NCBI RefSeq assembly: GCF_003316765.1
Contig: NZ_NIJF01000096.1
Span: 59,825 to 123,824, forward strand
DNA length: 64,000 nt
Direction of reading: 5' to 3'
From: Bacillus sp. P14.5
GTDB taxonomy: Bacteria; Bacillota; Bacilli; Bacillales; Bacillaceae_B
Shown here: positions 46,522 through 55,697 of the stretch, in pieces
Layout: each line of letters opens with the position of its first letter
Position numbering within the stretch: the stretch's first letter is position 1
Notes under the pieces: model-generated
Told to the model about the DNA's origin: nothing
Seen by the model: only the letters and a program-made list of their open reading frames with translations
Database searches by the model: none
Translations under genes and position numbers: made by a program

Positions 46522-48243
46522 CTATCCATCATTTCTATTTAAAAATTCCAACAGGTCATCAGTTTCATAGGTATTGATGACTGAACTTGCTTTTACCCAG
46601 CCTCTTCTTGCAGCACCGACGCCAACTTCCATGAATTCGAGATGGTCAATGCTGTGGGCATCTGTATTGATGACAATCCTGACTCCTGCTTCCTCTGCCT
46701 TTTTGATATTGTCAGAAGACAAGTCCAGACGGTTTGGATTGGCATTGAGTTCAAGGGCAGTGCCTGTTTCTTTTGCCAGTTCGATAAGCATATCCACATC
46801 GACATCATAGCCTTCCCTCCTGCCGATGATCCTTCCAGTAGGATGGGCGATAATATCCACATGGGCACTCTTTAGTGCTGTTTTCAAACGGTCCATTATT
46901 TTATCACGTGATTGTGTAAAACTGGAGTGGATGGAAGCAATCACGAGATCCATCTGTTCGAGTACCTCGTCCTCATAATCAAGGGTTCCATCAGGGAGAA
47001 TATCCATTTCAATACCCGACAAAATCGTAATATCATCATATTTATCATTCAATTCCCGGATTTCATCCCGTTGTTTCAACAGTCTTTCGGCAGTCAATCC
47101 GTTTGCGACTTTGAGGTATTGCGAGTGGTCGGTGAATGCCATGTATTTATATCCTTTTTCTCTGCAGGCTTCAACCATTTCTTCCAATGAATGGGCACCA
47201 TCCGTCCAGGTGGAGTGCATATGAAGATCCCCTTGAATGTCCTTCAACTCAATCAGTCCGTGGTCTTTGGAGTAGCTGTCGATTTCCCTGCCATCCTCCC
47301 TAAGTTCAGGCGGTATCCAAGGCAGGCCGAAATGGCTGAAGAATTCCTCTTCAGAACGAAATGTCGCAACATCTCCCGTTTCTGCATTCTCTACTCCATA
47401 TTCGCTGATCTTTTCGCCTCTTTCCTTGGCAATCTGTCTCATTCGAACATTATGATCCTTTGAACCGGTAAAGTGATGAAGCGCCGTTGCATATTCATCT
47501 GGCTCTACCAGCCTGAAATCAACGGATACCTCCCATTCATAAAGGAAGGTCAGAGATATCTTTGTATCTCCCGCTGCAACAGAATCTTTAATATCCGGAA
47601 GAGCCATGATCTGCTCTTTCACTGTCTGGACATCCTCCACAGCAATGATGAAATCCAAGTCTTTAACCGTCTCCCTCATCCGTCTTAAACTTCCCGCACG
47701 AGAAAATTCTTTGATCCCCTTCATTTCTGACAGAGCCTTTTCAATCTTCTCTGCAACCGGCAGCATATAAGCAATCGGAAGTCTGTCCGGCTGCGATCCT
47801 GCACTTTCAATTGCTTGAAGGATCTTTTCTTCCGTCTTTTTGCCGAAGCCGGATAATGCTGAAACCTTCCCCGCCTCACAGACATCTTTCAAGTCTTCTA
47901 TATTCGTAACGTTCAGTTCCTGATACAACTTGGCAATCTTCTTCCCGCCAAGGCCAGGTAATTTCAACAGGGGCACAAGCCCTTCTGGAACATCTTGCTG
48001 CAGCTCCTCCAGAACGCTCGATTTCCCGTCAGTGATGTATTCTTCGATAACAGAGGCTGTGCCCTTTCCAATTCCATTTATATCTGTGAAGGATTGAATT
48101 TCACTCAAGCTTCTATCGTCGATTTCAAGCGCATTGGCCGCTTTTCTGAAAGCGGATACCTTGAACGTGTTCTCGCCTTTCAATTCCATATATATAGCAA
48201 TTGTTTCAAGTAATTTAATAATATTCTTTTTATTGACAGCCAT
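46522..48243 (-). CDS. polX: DNA polymerase/3'-5' exonuclease PolX
   Basis: 573-residue repair polymerase of family X (YshC in B. subtilis). Order: 8-kDa HhH domain (FTDINGIGKGTASVIEEY, KLPGLGGKKIAKLYQEL), polymerase palm with DLDFIIAVED and KISLTFLYEWEVSVDFRLV, then a PHP phosphoesterase domain (DLHMHSTWTDGAHS, FTDHSQY, SGIEMDIL, NTDAHSIDHL). The ATG at 48243 has GAGGGTG upstream. It is cotranscribed with mutS2 downstream. Confidence 0.96.
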   Translation of the reverse strand: MAVNKKNIIKLLETIAIYMELKGENTFKVSAFRKAANALEIDDRSLSEIQSFTDINGIGKGTASVIEEYITDGKSSVLEELQQDVPEGLVPLLKLPGLGGKKIAKLYQELNVTNIEDLKDVCEAGKVSALSGFGKKTEEKILQAIESAGSQPDRLPIAYMLPVAEKIEKALSEMKGIKEFSRAGSLRRMRETVKDLDFIIAVEDVQTVKEQIMALPDIKDSVAAGDTKISLTFLYEWEVSVDFRLVEPDEYATALHHFTGSKDHNVRMRQIAKERGEKISEYGVENAETGDVATFRSEEEFFSHFGLPWIPPELREDGREIDSYSKDHGLIELKDIQGDLHMHSTWTDGAHSLEEMVEACREKGYKYMAFTDHSQYLKVANGLTAERLLKQRDEIRELNDKYDDITILSGIEMDILPDGTLDYEDEVLEQMDLVIASIHSSFTQSRDKIMDRLKTALKSAHVDIIAHPTGRIIGRREGYDVDVDMLIELAKETGTALELNANPNRLDLSSDNIKKAEEAGVRIVINTDAHSIDHLEFMEVGVGAARRGWVKASSVINTYETDDLLEFLNRNDG

Positions 48244-48660
48244 TCGATCACCCTCTTATTAAATTTGTCAGAGTAATGTCCAGTTCTTTTGAGACTCTTT
48301 TTTCAGCCTCCAATACTAATACTATCAGAATACTGCCTCAAAAGGAAAAAGAGATACCTTGGATAGGGGAGAAAGGTGTGGCGGGTCGTGCGTTCGTTTG
48401 AAGATGGGGGCTGCTTTTAGTGTGGAATGTGCAGGGGAGATGTGTTCTTTTTTAGTGACTTGGGGTTTAGTAGTGACAGTTGCGGCTGCTCGTGCCGTCT
48501 TCATTTGGTACCGGATTTTCGTGAAGCGTTTCCCAGCTGACCATGCTTGTGGCTTGCCAGAATGTCCACCTAGGGGTTTACGCTCTTCCATCAGAGTGCT
48601 TTGCCCGTCTAAAACACACATCTAGCGTGATGCTTCAGCTTTTATGTTTGATGGCCCCTT
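48244..48660. other. Intergenic region upstream of polX
   Basis: No supported gene in these ~420 bases, although frames are open on both strands at 48325-48625. It is slightly GC-richer than its surroundings. Confidence 0.45.
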
Positions 48661-48689
48661 ACCTTAATCTTTTTAGGATGGTTGGTGTT

Positions 48690-49060
48690 TCCCTAATCAC
48701 CTTGCTACTTTCGGGGGTTCCGCTTTTTAGCAGGGGGTTTTTCTTTTAAACACCATGCTAGTTGCAGGATTTCTGCTTTTTAGCAGAGTGTTTTTCCTTT
48801 AATCACCATGCTAGTTTCAGGGTTTCCGCTTTTTAGCAGTGTGTTTTTCCTTTAATCACCATGCTAGTTGCAGGATTTCCGCTTTTTAGCAGGGTGTTTT
48901 TTCCCTAATCACCATGCTAGTTTCGGGGATTACGTCTTTTAGCAGGGTGTTTTCACCCTAATCACCTTGCTAGTTACAGTGTTTCTGCTTTTTAGCATAG
49001 TAATAAATCCTAATCACCATCCTAGTTTACGTGTTTCCGCTTTTTAGCATAGTGTTTTCT
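48690..49060. repeat. Minisatellite M6: about 7 copies of a 53 bp unit
   Basis: CATGCTAG (or CTTGCTA) recurs at about 48701, 48754, 48807, 48860, 48913, 48966 and 49019, 53 apart. Each unit has a 10-base dyad, CACCATGCTA ... TAGCAGGGTG, with one mismatch. It lies between yshB and polX, after the yshB terminator. Confidence 0.92.
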
Positions 49061-49091
49061 CTACTAATATTAGGATTAGAGACACAAAGAG

Positions 49092-49123
49092 GGCCAGCCG
49101 AATCGAACCGGCCAGCCCTCATA
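49092..49123 (-). terminator. Terminator of zapA-yshB
   Basis: Minus-strand stem GAGGGCTGGCCG/CGGCTGGCCCTC (imperfect at the centre) with a seven-base loop, followed by TTTGTGT, eight bases after the yshB stop. Confidence 0.8.
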
Positions 49124-49130
49124 GTAAGAA

Positions 49131-49673
49131 TTATTCAGATACGTAGTTAATCCACCATTCCTGAACCTGATCAGATAAGAACGGTGTATTGGTTATCATG
49201 AATTCAGCAAGGACAGAATCGTTCAACAGTGTCTGAATCATGGAAATCGGCAGCATTGCCGCGATATATAAAAGAATAAAAACCATGATATAGGTTTCAA
49301 TGAACCCCAATACTCCTCCGCCCAAGACATTTAATTGTTTCAGGATCGGCAGGTGCGCAACAAAATCAAGCATGGATCCAATGATTTGAAACACAATCCT
49401 TACGGCAAAAAATATGATAGCAAAAGCGATGACCCTATAATAGGATTGGTCTAAATTTGTTGCTTCAAACAGCATATTTAAAGTAGATTCTTCATCCAGC
49501 ACCGGAAATGGAATCCATAATATTAACTTTGGTGCCAGCTGATCATAATAGATATAAGCAATGATAAACGAAATGATAAAACCTGTCATATGTACAAGCT
49601 GAAGGATGAACCCTCTCCTCAATCCGACAAAGAATCCGAAAATGAGGATAATCAATAGTGCTAAATCAAGCAT
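49131..49673 (-). CDS. yshB: CvpA-family membrane protein YshB
   Basis: 180-residue protein with four or five membrane helices: LALLIILIFGFFVGLRRGFILQLVHMTGF is the CvpA family N-terminus and LKQLNVLGGGVLGFIETYIMVFILLY the second conserved block. It lies 15 bases after zapA, as in B. subtilis. The precise function is unknown. The ATG at 49673 has AAAGGA upstream. Confidence 0.92.
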   Translation of the reverse strand: MLDLALLIILIFGFFVGLRRGFILQLVHMTGFIISFIIAYIYYDQLAPKLILWIPFPVLDEESTLNMLFEATNLDQSYYRVIAFAIIFFAVRIVFQIIGSMLDFVAHLPILKQLNVLGGGVLGFIETYIMVFILLYIAAMLPISMIQTLLNDSVLAEFMITNTPFLSDQVQEWWINYVSE

Positions 49674-49688
49674 AATATTTTCAATCCT

Positions 49689-49943
49689 TTAATTTTTTAA
49701 TTCTTCTTCCAGACTTTCACAGTACTCTTTCAGCTTAAGATTGTCATGAAGAGTATTCACTGCAGTGAGTACCGCGAGCTTGCTCTTATCCAGGGAAGGA
49801 TTCATGGAGTTAATCTCTCTCATCTTTTCGTCGACCATGGAAGCAACCTGACGGATATGACTGGTTGATTCTGTACCGACAATAACATATTGCGTCCCAT
49901 ATATATCCACAGTTGTACGGTTTTTTTGTTCTTGAGACAACAT
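49689..49943 (-). CDS. zapA: Cell division protein ZapA
   Basis: 84-residue protein that bundles FtsZ filaments at the division site. N-terminal [34 protein letters not shown] and a C-terminal coiled coil ([19 protein letters not shown]). The size is typical of the Gram-positive ZapA. The ATG at 49943 has GGGGGG upstream. It is divergent from rnhC. Confidence 0.95.
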   Translation of the reverse strand: MLSQEQKNRTTVDIYGTQYVIVGTESTSHIRQVASMVDEKMREINSMNPSLDKSKLAVLTAVNTLHDNLKLKEYCESLEEELKN

Positions 49944-50120
49944 GAAAGCCCCCCATCATAAGAATCCTAAACATTATCATAACATGAATGTATTAAATTT
50001 GGGAAAGAAAATGTCATTTTACGTCTGATTTTGTTCGTAATTCTAAAAGCAACAGAAGTTTGATATGATTTAAGTTCAACCTTACATATGAAACATTTTT
50101 TCAAGAAGGGAATGGACTAT

Positions 50121-51048
50121 GTGGCTAACACTGTTTTACATTGCTCCGCATCACAAATCAATGAAATGAAAGCTTATTATAAAAATAATCTGCAAAGCAA
50201 ACTGCCTCCTGGTTCGGTTTTCACAGCAAAGGTACCGGGATGCACGATTACAGCTTACCGGTCAGGGAAGGTTCTCTTCCAGGGAGGAAGCGGCCAGGAA
50301 GAAGCAGGAAAATGGGACTCAGCGCAAGCAGCTGCCCCTGCCAAAAGCGGCAAACCCAAAACGAATCCCAAGCTTCCAGCCAACATCGCCGACATGTCGA
50401 TTCTTGGTTCGGATGAAGTCGGAACAGGAGACTTCTTCGGTCCCATCACTGTCGTGGCGGCTTATGTAAAAAAGAACAGATTCCGCTTTTGAAGGAGCTT
50501 GGCGTAAGGGATTCCAAGAACCTGACAGACGATAAAATTATTGCCATTGCGAAAGACTTGCTTTCTGTCGTGCCATACAGCCTTCTCATTTGTCATAATG
50601 ATAAATATAATGACCTTCAGGAAAAGGGAATGTCACAAGGTAAAATAAAAGCGCTGCTTCATAACAGGGCCATATTGAATCTCCTCCAAAAAATAGAGCC
50701 GGAAAAGCCTGAGGCCATCCTGATCGATCAATTCGCAGAGGAAAACACCTATTATAAATATCTGGCAGGTCAAAAAGAAATTCACCGGGAAAATGTATTA
50801 TTCAGTACCAAGGGCGAAAGCATCCACTTATCCGTTGCCGCCGCTTCAATCCTGGCCAGATACGCTTTTGTGAAAGAGATGGATAAACTCAGCGCAGCTG
50901 CAGGATTTAAAATTCCCAAGGGTGCAGGGAGCCAGGTAGATGTTGCTGCCGCCAAAATCATCCGCCAATCCGGTACTGATGAATTAAAAAAATAACGAAG
51001 TGGCATTTTGCCAATAGTGATAAGGCGCAAAAACTTGCAAGGAAGTAA
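50121..51048 (+). pseudogene. rnhC: Ribonuclease HIII, with two frameshifts
   Basis: RNase HIII removes RNA from RNA-DNA hybrids. The first frame carries the N-terminal TBP-like domain and the catalytic start GSDEVGTGDFFGP, then breaks at the A6 run 50468-50473 (GTA AAA AAG); with one more A it continues as KKEQIPLLKELGVRDSKNLTD. The second frame (50489-50995) carries LIDQFAEENTYYKYL and SVAAASILARYAFVKEM. A second shortage of one A in the A7 run 50986-50992 ends it at DELKK; restored, it reads ITKWHFANSDKAQKLARK to a TAA at 51046. The GTG at 50121 is chosen as start because it aligns with B. subtilis; an ATG at 50088 lacks a site. Restored length is ~309. Confidence 0.92.
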
Positions 51049-51190
51049 GTTTGCTTTTTAGTTACCCATGAGTAGTCTACCGGCCATGTGCCCTAACCGG
51101 AATCTACAAAAATAAACGCACCATGATAAGCAGTCCATTCGGATCAACGATTGGACTGCTCTTTTTAATAAAAGGCTGTTTTAAAAGTAT

Positions 51191-51441
51191 GGATTTCCGC
51201 TCCAGGCGCGCGACTCCGCGGGGCGGGCGTTGAGCCTCCTCGGCTTCATAAAAAGCGGAAGCGGCCGTTCAGCACCGTACGGATTTAAGGGCTCCTGCAT
51301 GAGATAAAGGAATCACGAAGAGCGACAGCGATTCGATGATGACTTATCGCAAGGAAGGAGACCGAAATCCGCTAGGTGCTGGCCGCTGGAACTGGACGAC
51401 CGCTAGTCCCGCAGGAGGTCGCACGCCTTCCGCTCCAATCC
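51191..51441. repeat. GC-rich palindromic repeat (family P) with nested element N, copy 3
   Basis: Ends GGATTTCCGCTCC (51191) and CCTTCCGCTCCAATCC (51441). The left half runs to GAGCCTCCTCGGCTTC, then element N (51260-51387), then the right half from CCGCTAGTCCCGCAGG. It lies between rnhC and the ACR3-type transporter. Confidence 0.9.
51260..51387. repeat. Nested hairpin element N, copy 3
   Basis: Same rod as at 43570 but with paired changes: CAGCACC/GGTGCTG (there CAGCG/CGCTG), CGGATTT/AAATCCG (there CAGATTT/AAATCTG) and CTCCT/AGGAG (there CTCTC/GAGAG). AGCGGC/GCCGCT, GATAA/TTATC and GAATC/GATTC are unchanged. Confidence 0.88.
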
Positions 51442-51499
51442 TTCTAAGTAAAAGAGAGAGAAGGATAAATTAGCATATAAAAGCAACAATTTTTAGAAT

Positions 51500-51690
51500 G
51501 TCTGTTTTGACAAAAAATGTTGAATTTAGAGATATCCCCTAGAGCCGGAATTCCCCCTAGTTTTCATTATTTAACATGGAGGGAGCAGTTTTTTGCTTGC
51601 AGGGATTTTTCCATAGAATAATGACATCCTCTTACCAAATTAATATCAAATAGCAACAAAGTTTACGAAAAGAGCCTATTAAAAAAGAAA
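51500..51690. repeat. AT-rich partner element beside family P
   Basis: Runs from TGTCTGTTTTGACAAAAAATGTTG to AATAGCAACAAAGTTTACG and AAAGAGCCT, loose inverted ends of the kind also seen at 13045-13222. No gene is present between rnhC and 51741. Confidence 0.6.
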
Positions 51691-51740
51691 AAAGCAGTTA
51701 AGGTATTCCACCAATAACCAATTTGAAAGTATCACGATTG

Positions 51741-52694
51741 CTAAGTATTGTTCCGGTTAGACAATAATAACACCTGTGAGATAACTGCCAGAATGGGTAA
51801 CTCCAATAAAGGACCAATCACTAAAGTCAATGCAATCAAAGGCTCGCCTGGGAAGGCAGTCATCGCAATTGCCAAAGCAATAGGCGAATTTCTGGCTAAA
51901 GTCGTCAAGCTCAAACTGGTTCTGTCAGATGACGGGAACCCCATAACCCTTCCAATTTTTTGCCCCGCAACAAAGTTTATAATAAAGAACAACAAAATCG
52001 GGATGATGATTTGCCAAATCAAACTTAAATTCTCCAGCAGCAGTTCCCCTTGTGATGCAAACATAGCAGCAATCGCCAGACTCAGGAAGATCACCGGAAA
52101 CACGGCAAGTTTGGTTAAAAGATCTTCCCTCCATTTAGGCCTGTTTCTCAAAATGGTCTTGGTTACAATCGCTAGAAATAAAGGAAGAATCAAAACCTGC
52201 AGAATGCTCTCAGCCAGGAAATCCATCTCGATGACGCCGGTGGTTCCCTCAAAAATAAGAAGATAGACCGGCAGCAGCAAAACCTGCAGAATCAAATTCA
52301 ATGGCAGGATGGCAGCAGAGAGTGCAACATTGCCTTTTGCAATCCCAGTGAAAATTAAATACCAATCCGTGCAGGGTGTAACCATCAGCATGATGAACCC
52401 GATGTATACATTAGGATTTCCACCTAAGAAAAGCATCGCCAGCAACCATGCCAGGAGAGGCGTCCAGACAAAATTGATGAGAAGTGATGTATAGGTAAAC
52501 TTTCTATTCTTAAAAGCTTTCTTTATCTCCTCTAAAGGAATTTGCAAGAAAGTGATATAAAGCATCGCAATCAGTAAAGGGACAATGAATCGTTCTGCAT
52601 GAATTTTCACAGACTCAATTTGACCAATTAAAATTCCGATGACTACCGCCATAAAGATTATTAGGGTATATAGTTTTTCAAATAAATTCATCAT
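51741..52694 (-). CDS. ACR3/bile acid:Na+ symporter-family transporter (possible arsenite exporter)
   Basis: 317-residue protein with about ten membrane helices of the BASS/ACR3 superfamily. The key segment MLMVTPCTDWYLIFTGIAKGN carries the conserved cysteine of ACR3-type arsenite carriers. A second block is SLSLTTLARNSPIALAIAMTAFPGEP. No arsR, arsC or other arsenic gene is near, so the substrate is uncertain. Two adjacent ATGs (52694, 52691) follow TGAGG. It is bracketed by family P repeats at 51191 and 52770 and is absent between rnhC and pheT in B. subtilis, so it looks like an accessory insertion. Confidence 0.82.
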   Translation of the reverse strand: MMNLFEKLYTLIIFMAVVIGILIGQIESVKIHAERFIVPLLIAMLYITFLQIPLEEIKKAFKNRKFTYTSLLINFVWTPLLAWLLAMLFLGGNPNVYIGFIMLMVTPCTDWYLIFTGIAKGNVALSAAILPLNLILQVLLLPVYLLIFEGTTGVIEMDFLAESILQVLILPLFLAIVTKTILRNRPKWREDLLTKLAVFPVIFLSLAIAAMFASQGELLLENLSLIWQIIIPILLFFIINFVAGQKIGRVMGFPSSDRTSLSLTTLARNSPIALAIAMTAFPGEPLIALTLVIGPLLELPILAVISQVLLLSNRNNT

Positions 52695-52769
52695 GCCTCA
52701 CAACCTGATTTCTGTATTTTAGGTTATTCGTGAAAATTGTTTCCACGTCCTAGCTGTTTTAAGAGTAAT

Positions 52770-52889
52770 GGATTTCCACTCCAGTCGCGCGACTCCGCGG
52801 GGCGGGCGTTGAGCCTCCTCGGCTTCGCCTGCGGGGTCTCACCTGTCCCGCTAGTCCCGCAGGAGGTCGCACGCCTTCCGCTCCAATCC
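52770..52889. repeat. GC-rich palindromic repeat (family P), plain copy
   Basis: 120 bases, GGATTTCCACTCC to CCTTCCGCTCCAATCC, uninterrupted. It is upstream of the ACR3-type gene and in the same orientation as the copy at 51191. A G7 run follows at 52904. Confidence 0.92.
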
Positions 52890-52944
52890 TTCTTCGTCAA
52901 AAGGGGGGGGAGAATAAAATAGCATTCAAAAGCAACCATCCTTT

Positions 52945-53150
52945 AGATAGGCTCTTTTCGTAAACTTTGCTGCTATTTAATACTAATTCCAAAAAGATAA
53001 TCATAGTACGAAGGAATAATTTAGTATTAATGAAAAGAAAAGAAAAGAGCTGCTCTTCCCCGATTAGAGAAAAACTCATAGTATCCGGGGAAAAATCCTG
53101 CTCTTGGGATTTTTCCGAAAGCAACAATATGTGCGAAAACAGCCTTTAGA
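52945..53150. repeat. AT-rich partner element beside family P
   Basis: Starts AGGCTCTTTTCGTAAACTTTGCTGCTATTT and ends AGCAACAATATGTGCGAAAACAGCCT, which are imperfect inverted copies ~205 bp apart. The inside holds a further palindrome (ATCCGGGGAAAAATCCTGCTCTTGGGATTTTTCC). No gene. Confidence 0.65.
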
Positions 53151-53183
53151 AAATAGCCTTATCATAAGAATAGCAAAGGCTTA

Positions 53184-53226
53184 TTTAAGAAGAAACGCTC
53201 CGGAATATGGTATCCGGAACGTTTCT
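53184..53226 (-). terminator. Terminator of pheST
   Basis: Minus-strand stem AGAAACGTTCCGGA/TCCGGAGCGTTTCT (one wobble) with an eight-base loop, then TCTTAAAT. It lies ~38 bases after pheT. Confidence 0.82.
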
Positions 53227-53263
53227 GGTTAGCTGAATAGCACTAAGCCATTACTTCTTCATT

Positions 53264-55681
53264 TCAGCCTCTCAGCTCAGCCCCGGCTTTTTCTTTTACA
53301 GCGTCGAGAACTTTGTTGTGAGCTTTAACGACTTCATCGTCAGTCAATGTCCGCGATGGATCAAAGTATTTCAGTGAATACGCAAGGGATTTTTTGCCTG
53401 GCTCCATGTGCTCACCTTGATAGAGATCAAAGACAGAAACCTCTTTCAGAAGCTTGCCGCCGGCTTCTTTGATGATGGACTGCAGTTCACCGGCTTTGAT
53501 ATTCTGCTCTACCACAAGAGCAATATCTCTTGAAATCGATGGATATCTAGGAATCGGTGAATACTGCAGTGCCGGCAAATTGAAGTTGTATAGAGGTGCC
53601 GCTTCAATTTCGAATACATAGGTCTCATTCAAGTCCATATCTTTTTGAACCCCAGGATGCACCTGTCCAGCAAATCCAATGACCTTTTCATCTAAAAGGA
53701 TTTCCGCTGTACGGCCTGGATGCATTCCATCCAATTCTTCAGCCTGGCGGAAGCGGATATGTTCGGAAACACCCAACTCATCAAACAGGCCTTGAAGAAT
53801 TCCTTTTACAACGAAGAAATCAACAGGCTTCTTTTCACCCTGCCATGGATGGCTGTTCCATAATCCAGTGACAGCACCGGCAATATGCTCATGTTCAGAA
53901 GGAAGCTCCTGTCCCTCTTCTTTCAGGAATACAGATCCTGTTTCATAAAAAGCAAGACTGTCATTTTGGCGGGCTGTATTGTAAGACAGCACTTCAAGCA
54001 ATTGCGGGATGATACTCAGACGCAGGTTGCTGCGCTCTTCACTCATAGGCATGATCAAGCGGATCGGCTCGCGCTTATCGATGGCATACTGACCTGCTTT
54101 TGCATCATTAGTCAGAGAGTATGTTATAGCTTGCTGCAGCCCGGAGCCTTCCAGGTTGCTGCGTGTAGCACGGCGCTTGATCTGGAATGAAGTCAGGCTT
54201 CCTGCTGTCGCATCTCCTTCTGGAAGAGTCAATGGCAGGTTATCGTACCCATACAATCTTGCCACTTCTTCAAGCAGATCTTCAGGAATAGTAATATCCC
54301 CTCTTCGTGTCGGAACCGTGACCTGGAATTCTTCCCCTTTAACAGCTGTATCAAATCCAAGGCGGGTAAAGACTTCTTCCACTTCCCCGGCGCTGATTTC
54401 CGTTCCAAGTACAGAGTTGATTTTATCCAGAGTAATCGTCACGACTGCAGGCTCCACTTTCAGATTATCAACTGTGACAGAGCCTTCCAGCACTTCTCCG
54501 CCCGCATATTGAGCCATTAAGGATACAGCTCTTTCCGCCGCTTCTCTTACACGGTTTGGGTCGACTCCTTTTTCATAACGTGTACTCGCTTCACTTCTAA
54601 GACCGTGATCTTTCGAAGCAGTCCGGACCGTACCGCCTGCAAAGTAAGCAGATTCCAGTAATACAGTCGTTGTTTCCCTGCCGACTTCAGAGTTCGCGCC
54701 GCCCATGACACCCGCTAAAGCAATCGGCTCTGTGCCATTGGTGATAACTAAGTGGTTGTCATTCAGCTTTCTTTCTTCATCATCTAGCGTGACAATCACT
54801 TCATCCTGTTTGGCTTTTCTTACAAGGATTTCCTTTGACCCAAGACGGTTATAATCAAAAGCATGAAGAGGCTGGCCGTATTCCAGCAAAATATAGTTAG
54901 TAATGTCGACCACATTGTTATGCGGACGGATACCTGAAGCGATCAGGCGGTTTTGCATCCACATTGGAGATGGACCGATTTTGATGTTTTTGATCACTTT
55001 TGCTACATAAAGCGGATTATCTTCTGCAGCTTCAACATTTAACGTGATATAATCCTCTGCTTTTTCAGTGGATACTTCTGTATTAATTTCAGGCTTTTTC
55101 ACAGAACGGCCGAGGATCGCGGCTACTTCATAAGCTACACCCAACATGCTGAGAGCATCTGATCTATTTGGCGTTAAACCAAGTTCAAGAATGGCATCAT
55201 CCAAGTTCAGCTCTGCTACTGCATCAGCCCCGACTTCAGTGTCTTGTGAGAAAACATAAATACCTTCTGCATGCTCTTTCGGTACAAGCTTGCCTTCGAC
55301 ACCAAGCTCCTGCAGAGAACAGATCATTCCGTTAGACTGCTGTCCGCGAAGCTTTGCTTTTTTGATTTTAAAATTGCCAGGAAGCACAGCTCCCACTTTT
55401 GCAACGGGAACCTTCTGGCCTTTGGCGACATTAGGTGCACCACAGATGATTTGAACAGGCTCTTCTTCTCCGACGTCCACCTGGCATCTGTTCAATTTAT
55501 CTGCATCCGGATGAGGCTCGCATTCCAATACATGCCCAACCACAACATTCTTGATCTCTTTTCCGATTACCTCGACACCCTCGACTTCAATTCCGCTGCG
55601 GGTGATTTTTTCAGCAAGCTCTTCAGGGGTTACGCCGGAAAGATCGACGTAATCCTGCAGCCATTTATATGAAACAAACAT
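53264..55681 (-). CDS. pheT: Phenylalanyl-tRNA synthetase beta subunit
   Basis: 805-residue subunit of the alpha2beta2 enzyme. Order: N-terminal [20 protein letters not shown]-like tRNA-binding domain (~40-150), B3/B4 editing domain, B5 domain (~400-475), catalytic-like core, and C-terminal anticodon-binding FDX-ACB domain ([40 protein letters not shown]). The full length matches the family. The ATG at 55681 has AAGGAGG upstream. Seventeen bases after pheS. Confidence 0.98.
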   Translation of the reverse strand: MFVSYKWLQDYVDLSGVTPEELAEKITRSGIEVEGVEVIGKEIKNVVVGHVLECEPHPDADKLNRCQVDVGEEEPVQIICGAPNVAKGQKVPVAKVGAVLPGNFKIKKAKLRGQQSNGMICSLQELGVEGKLVPKEHAEGIYVFSQDTEVGADAVAELNLDDAILELGLTPNRSDALSMLGVAYEVAAILGRSVKKPEINTEVSTEKAEDYITLNVEAAEDNPLYVAKVIKNIKIGPSPMWMQNRLIASGIRPHNNVVDITNYILLEYGQPLHAFDYNRLGSKEILVRKAKQDEVIVTLDDEERKLNDNHLVITNGTEPIALAGVMGGANSEVGRETTTVLLESAYFAGGTVRTASKDHGLRSEASTRYEKGVDPNRVREAAERAVSLMAQYAGGEVLEGSVTVDNLKVEPAVVTITLDKINSVLGTEISAGEVEEVFTRLGFDTAVKGEEFQVTVPTRRGDITIPEDLLEEVARLYGYDNLPLTLPEGDATAGSLTSFQIKRRATRSNLEGSGLQQAITYSLTNDAKAGQYAIDKREPIRLIMPMSEERSNLRLSIIPQLLEVLSYNTARQNDSLAFYETGSVFLKEEGQELPSEHEHIAGAVTGLWNSHPWQGEKKPVDFFVVKGILQGLFDELGVSEHIRFRQAEELDGMHPGRTAEILLDEKVIGFAGQVHPGVQKDMDLNETYVFEIEAAPLYNFNLPALQYSPIPRYPSISRDIALVVEQNIKAGELQSIIKEAGGKLLKEVSVFDLYQGEHMEPGKKSLAYSLKYFDPSRTLTDDEVVKAHNKVLDAVKEKAGAELRG

Positions 55682-55697
55682 TTTCCTGCCTCCTTAA

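Noticed and set aside
48359..48625. Plus-strand frame of 88 codons (and opposite-strand frame of 98 codons) upstream of polX
   Set aside because: No convincing ribosome site, composition unlike coding sequence, and no recognisable domain.
6743..49060. CRISPR array
   Set aside because: The arrays have no alternation of constant repeats and unique spacers; the whole unit repeats, and no cas gene is present.
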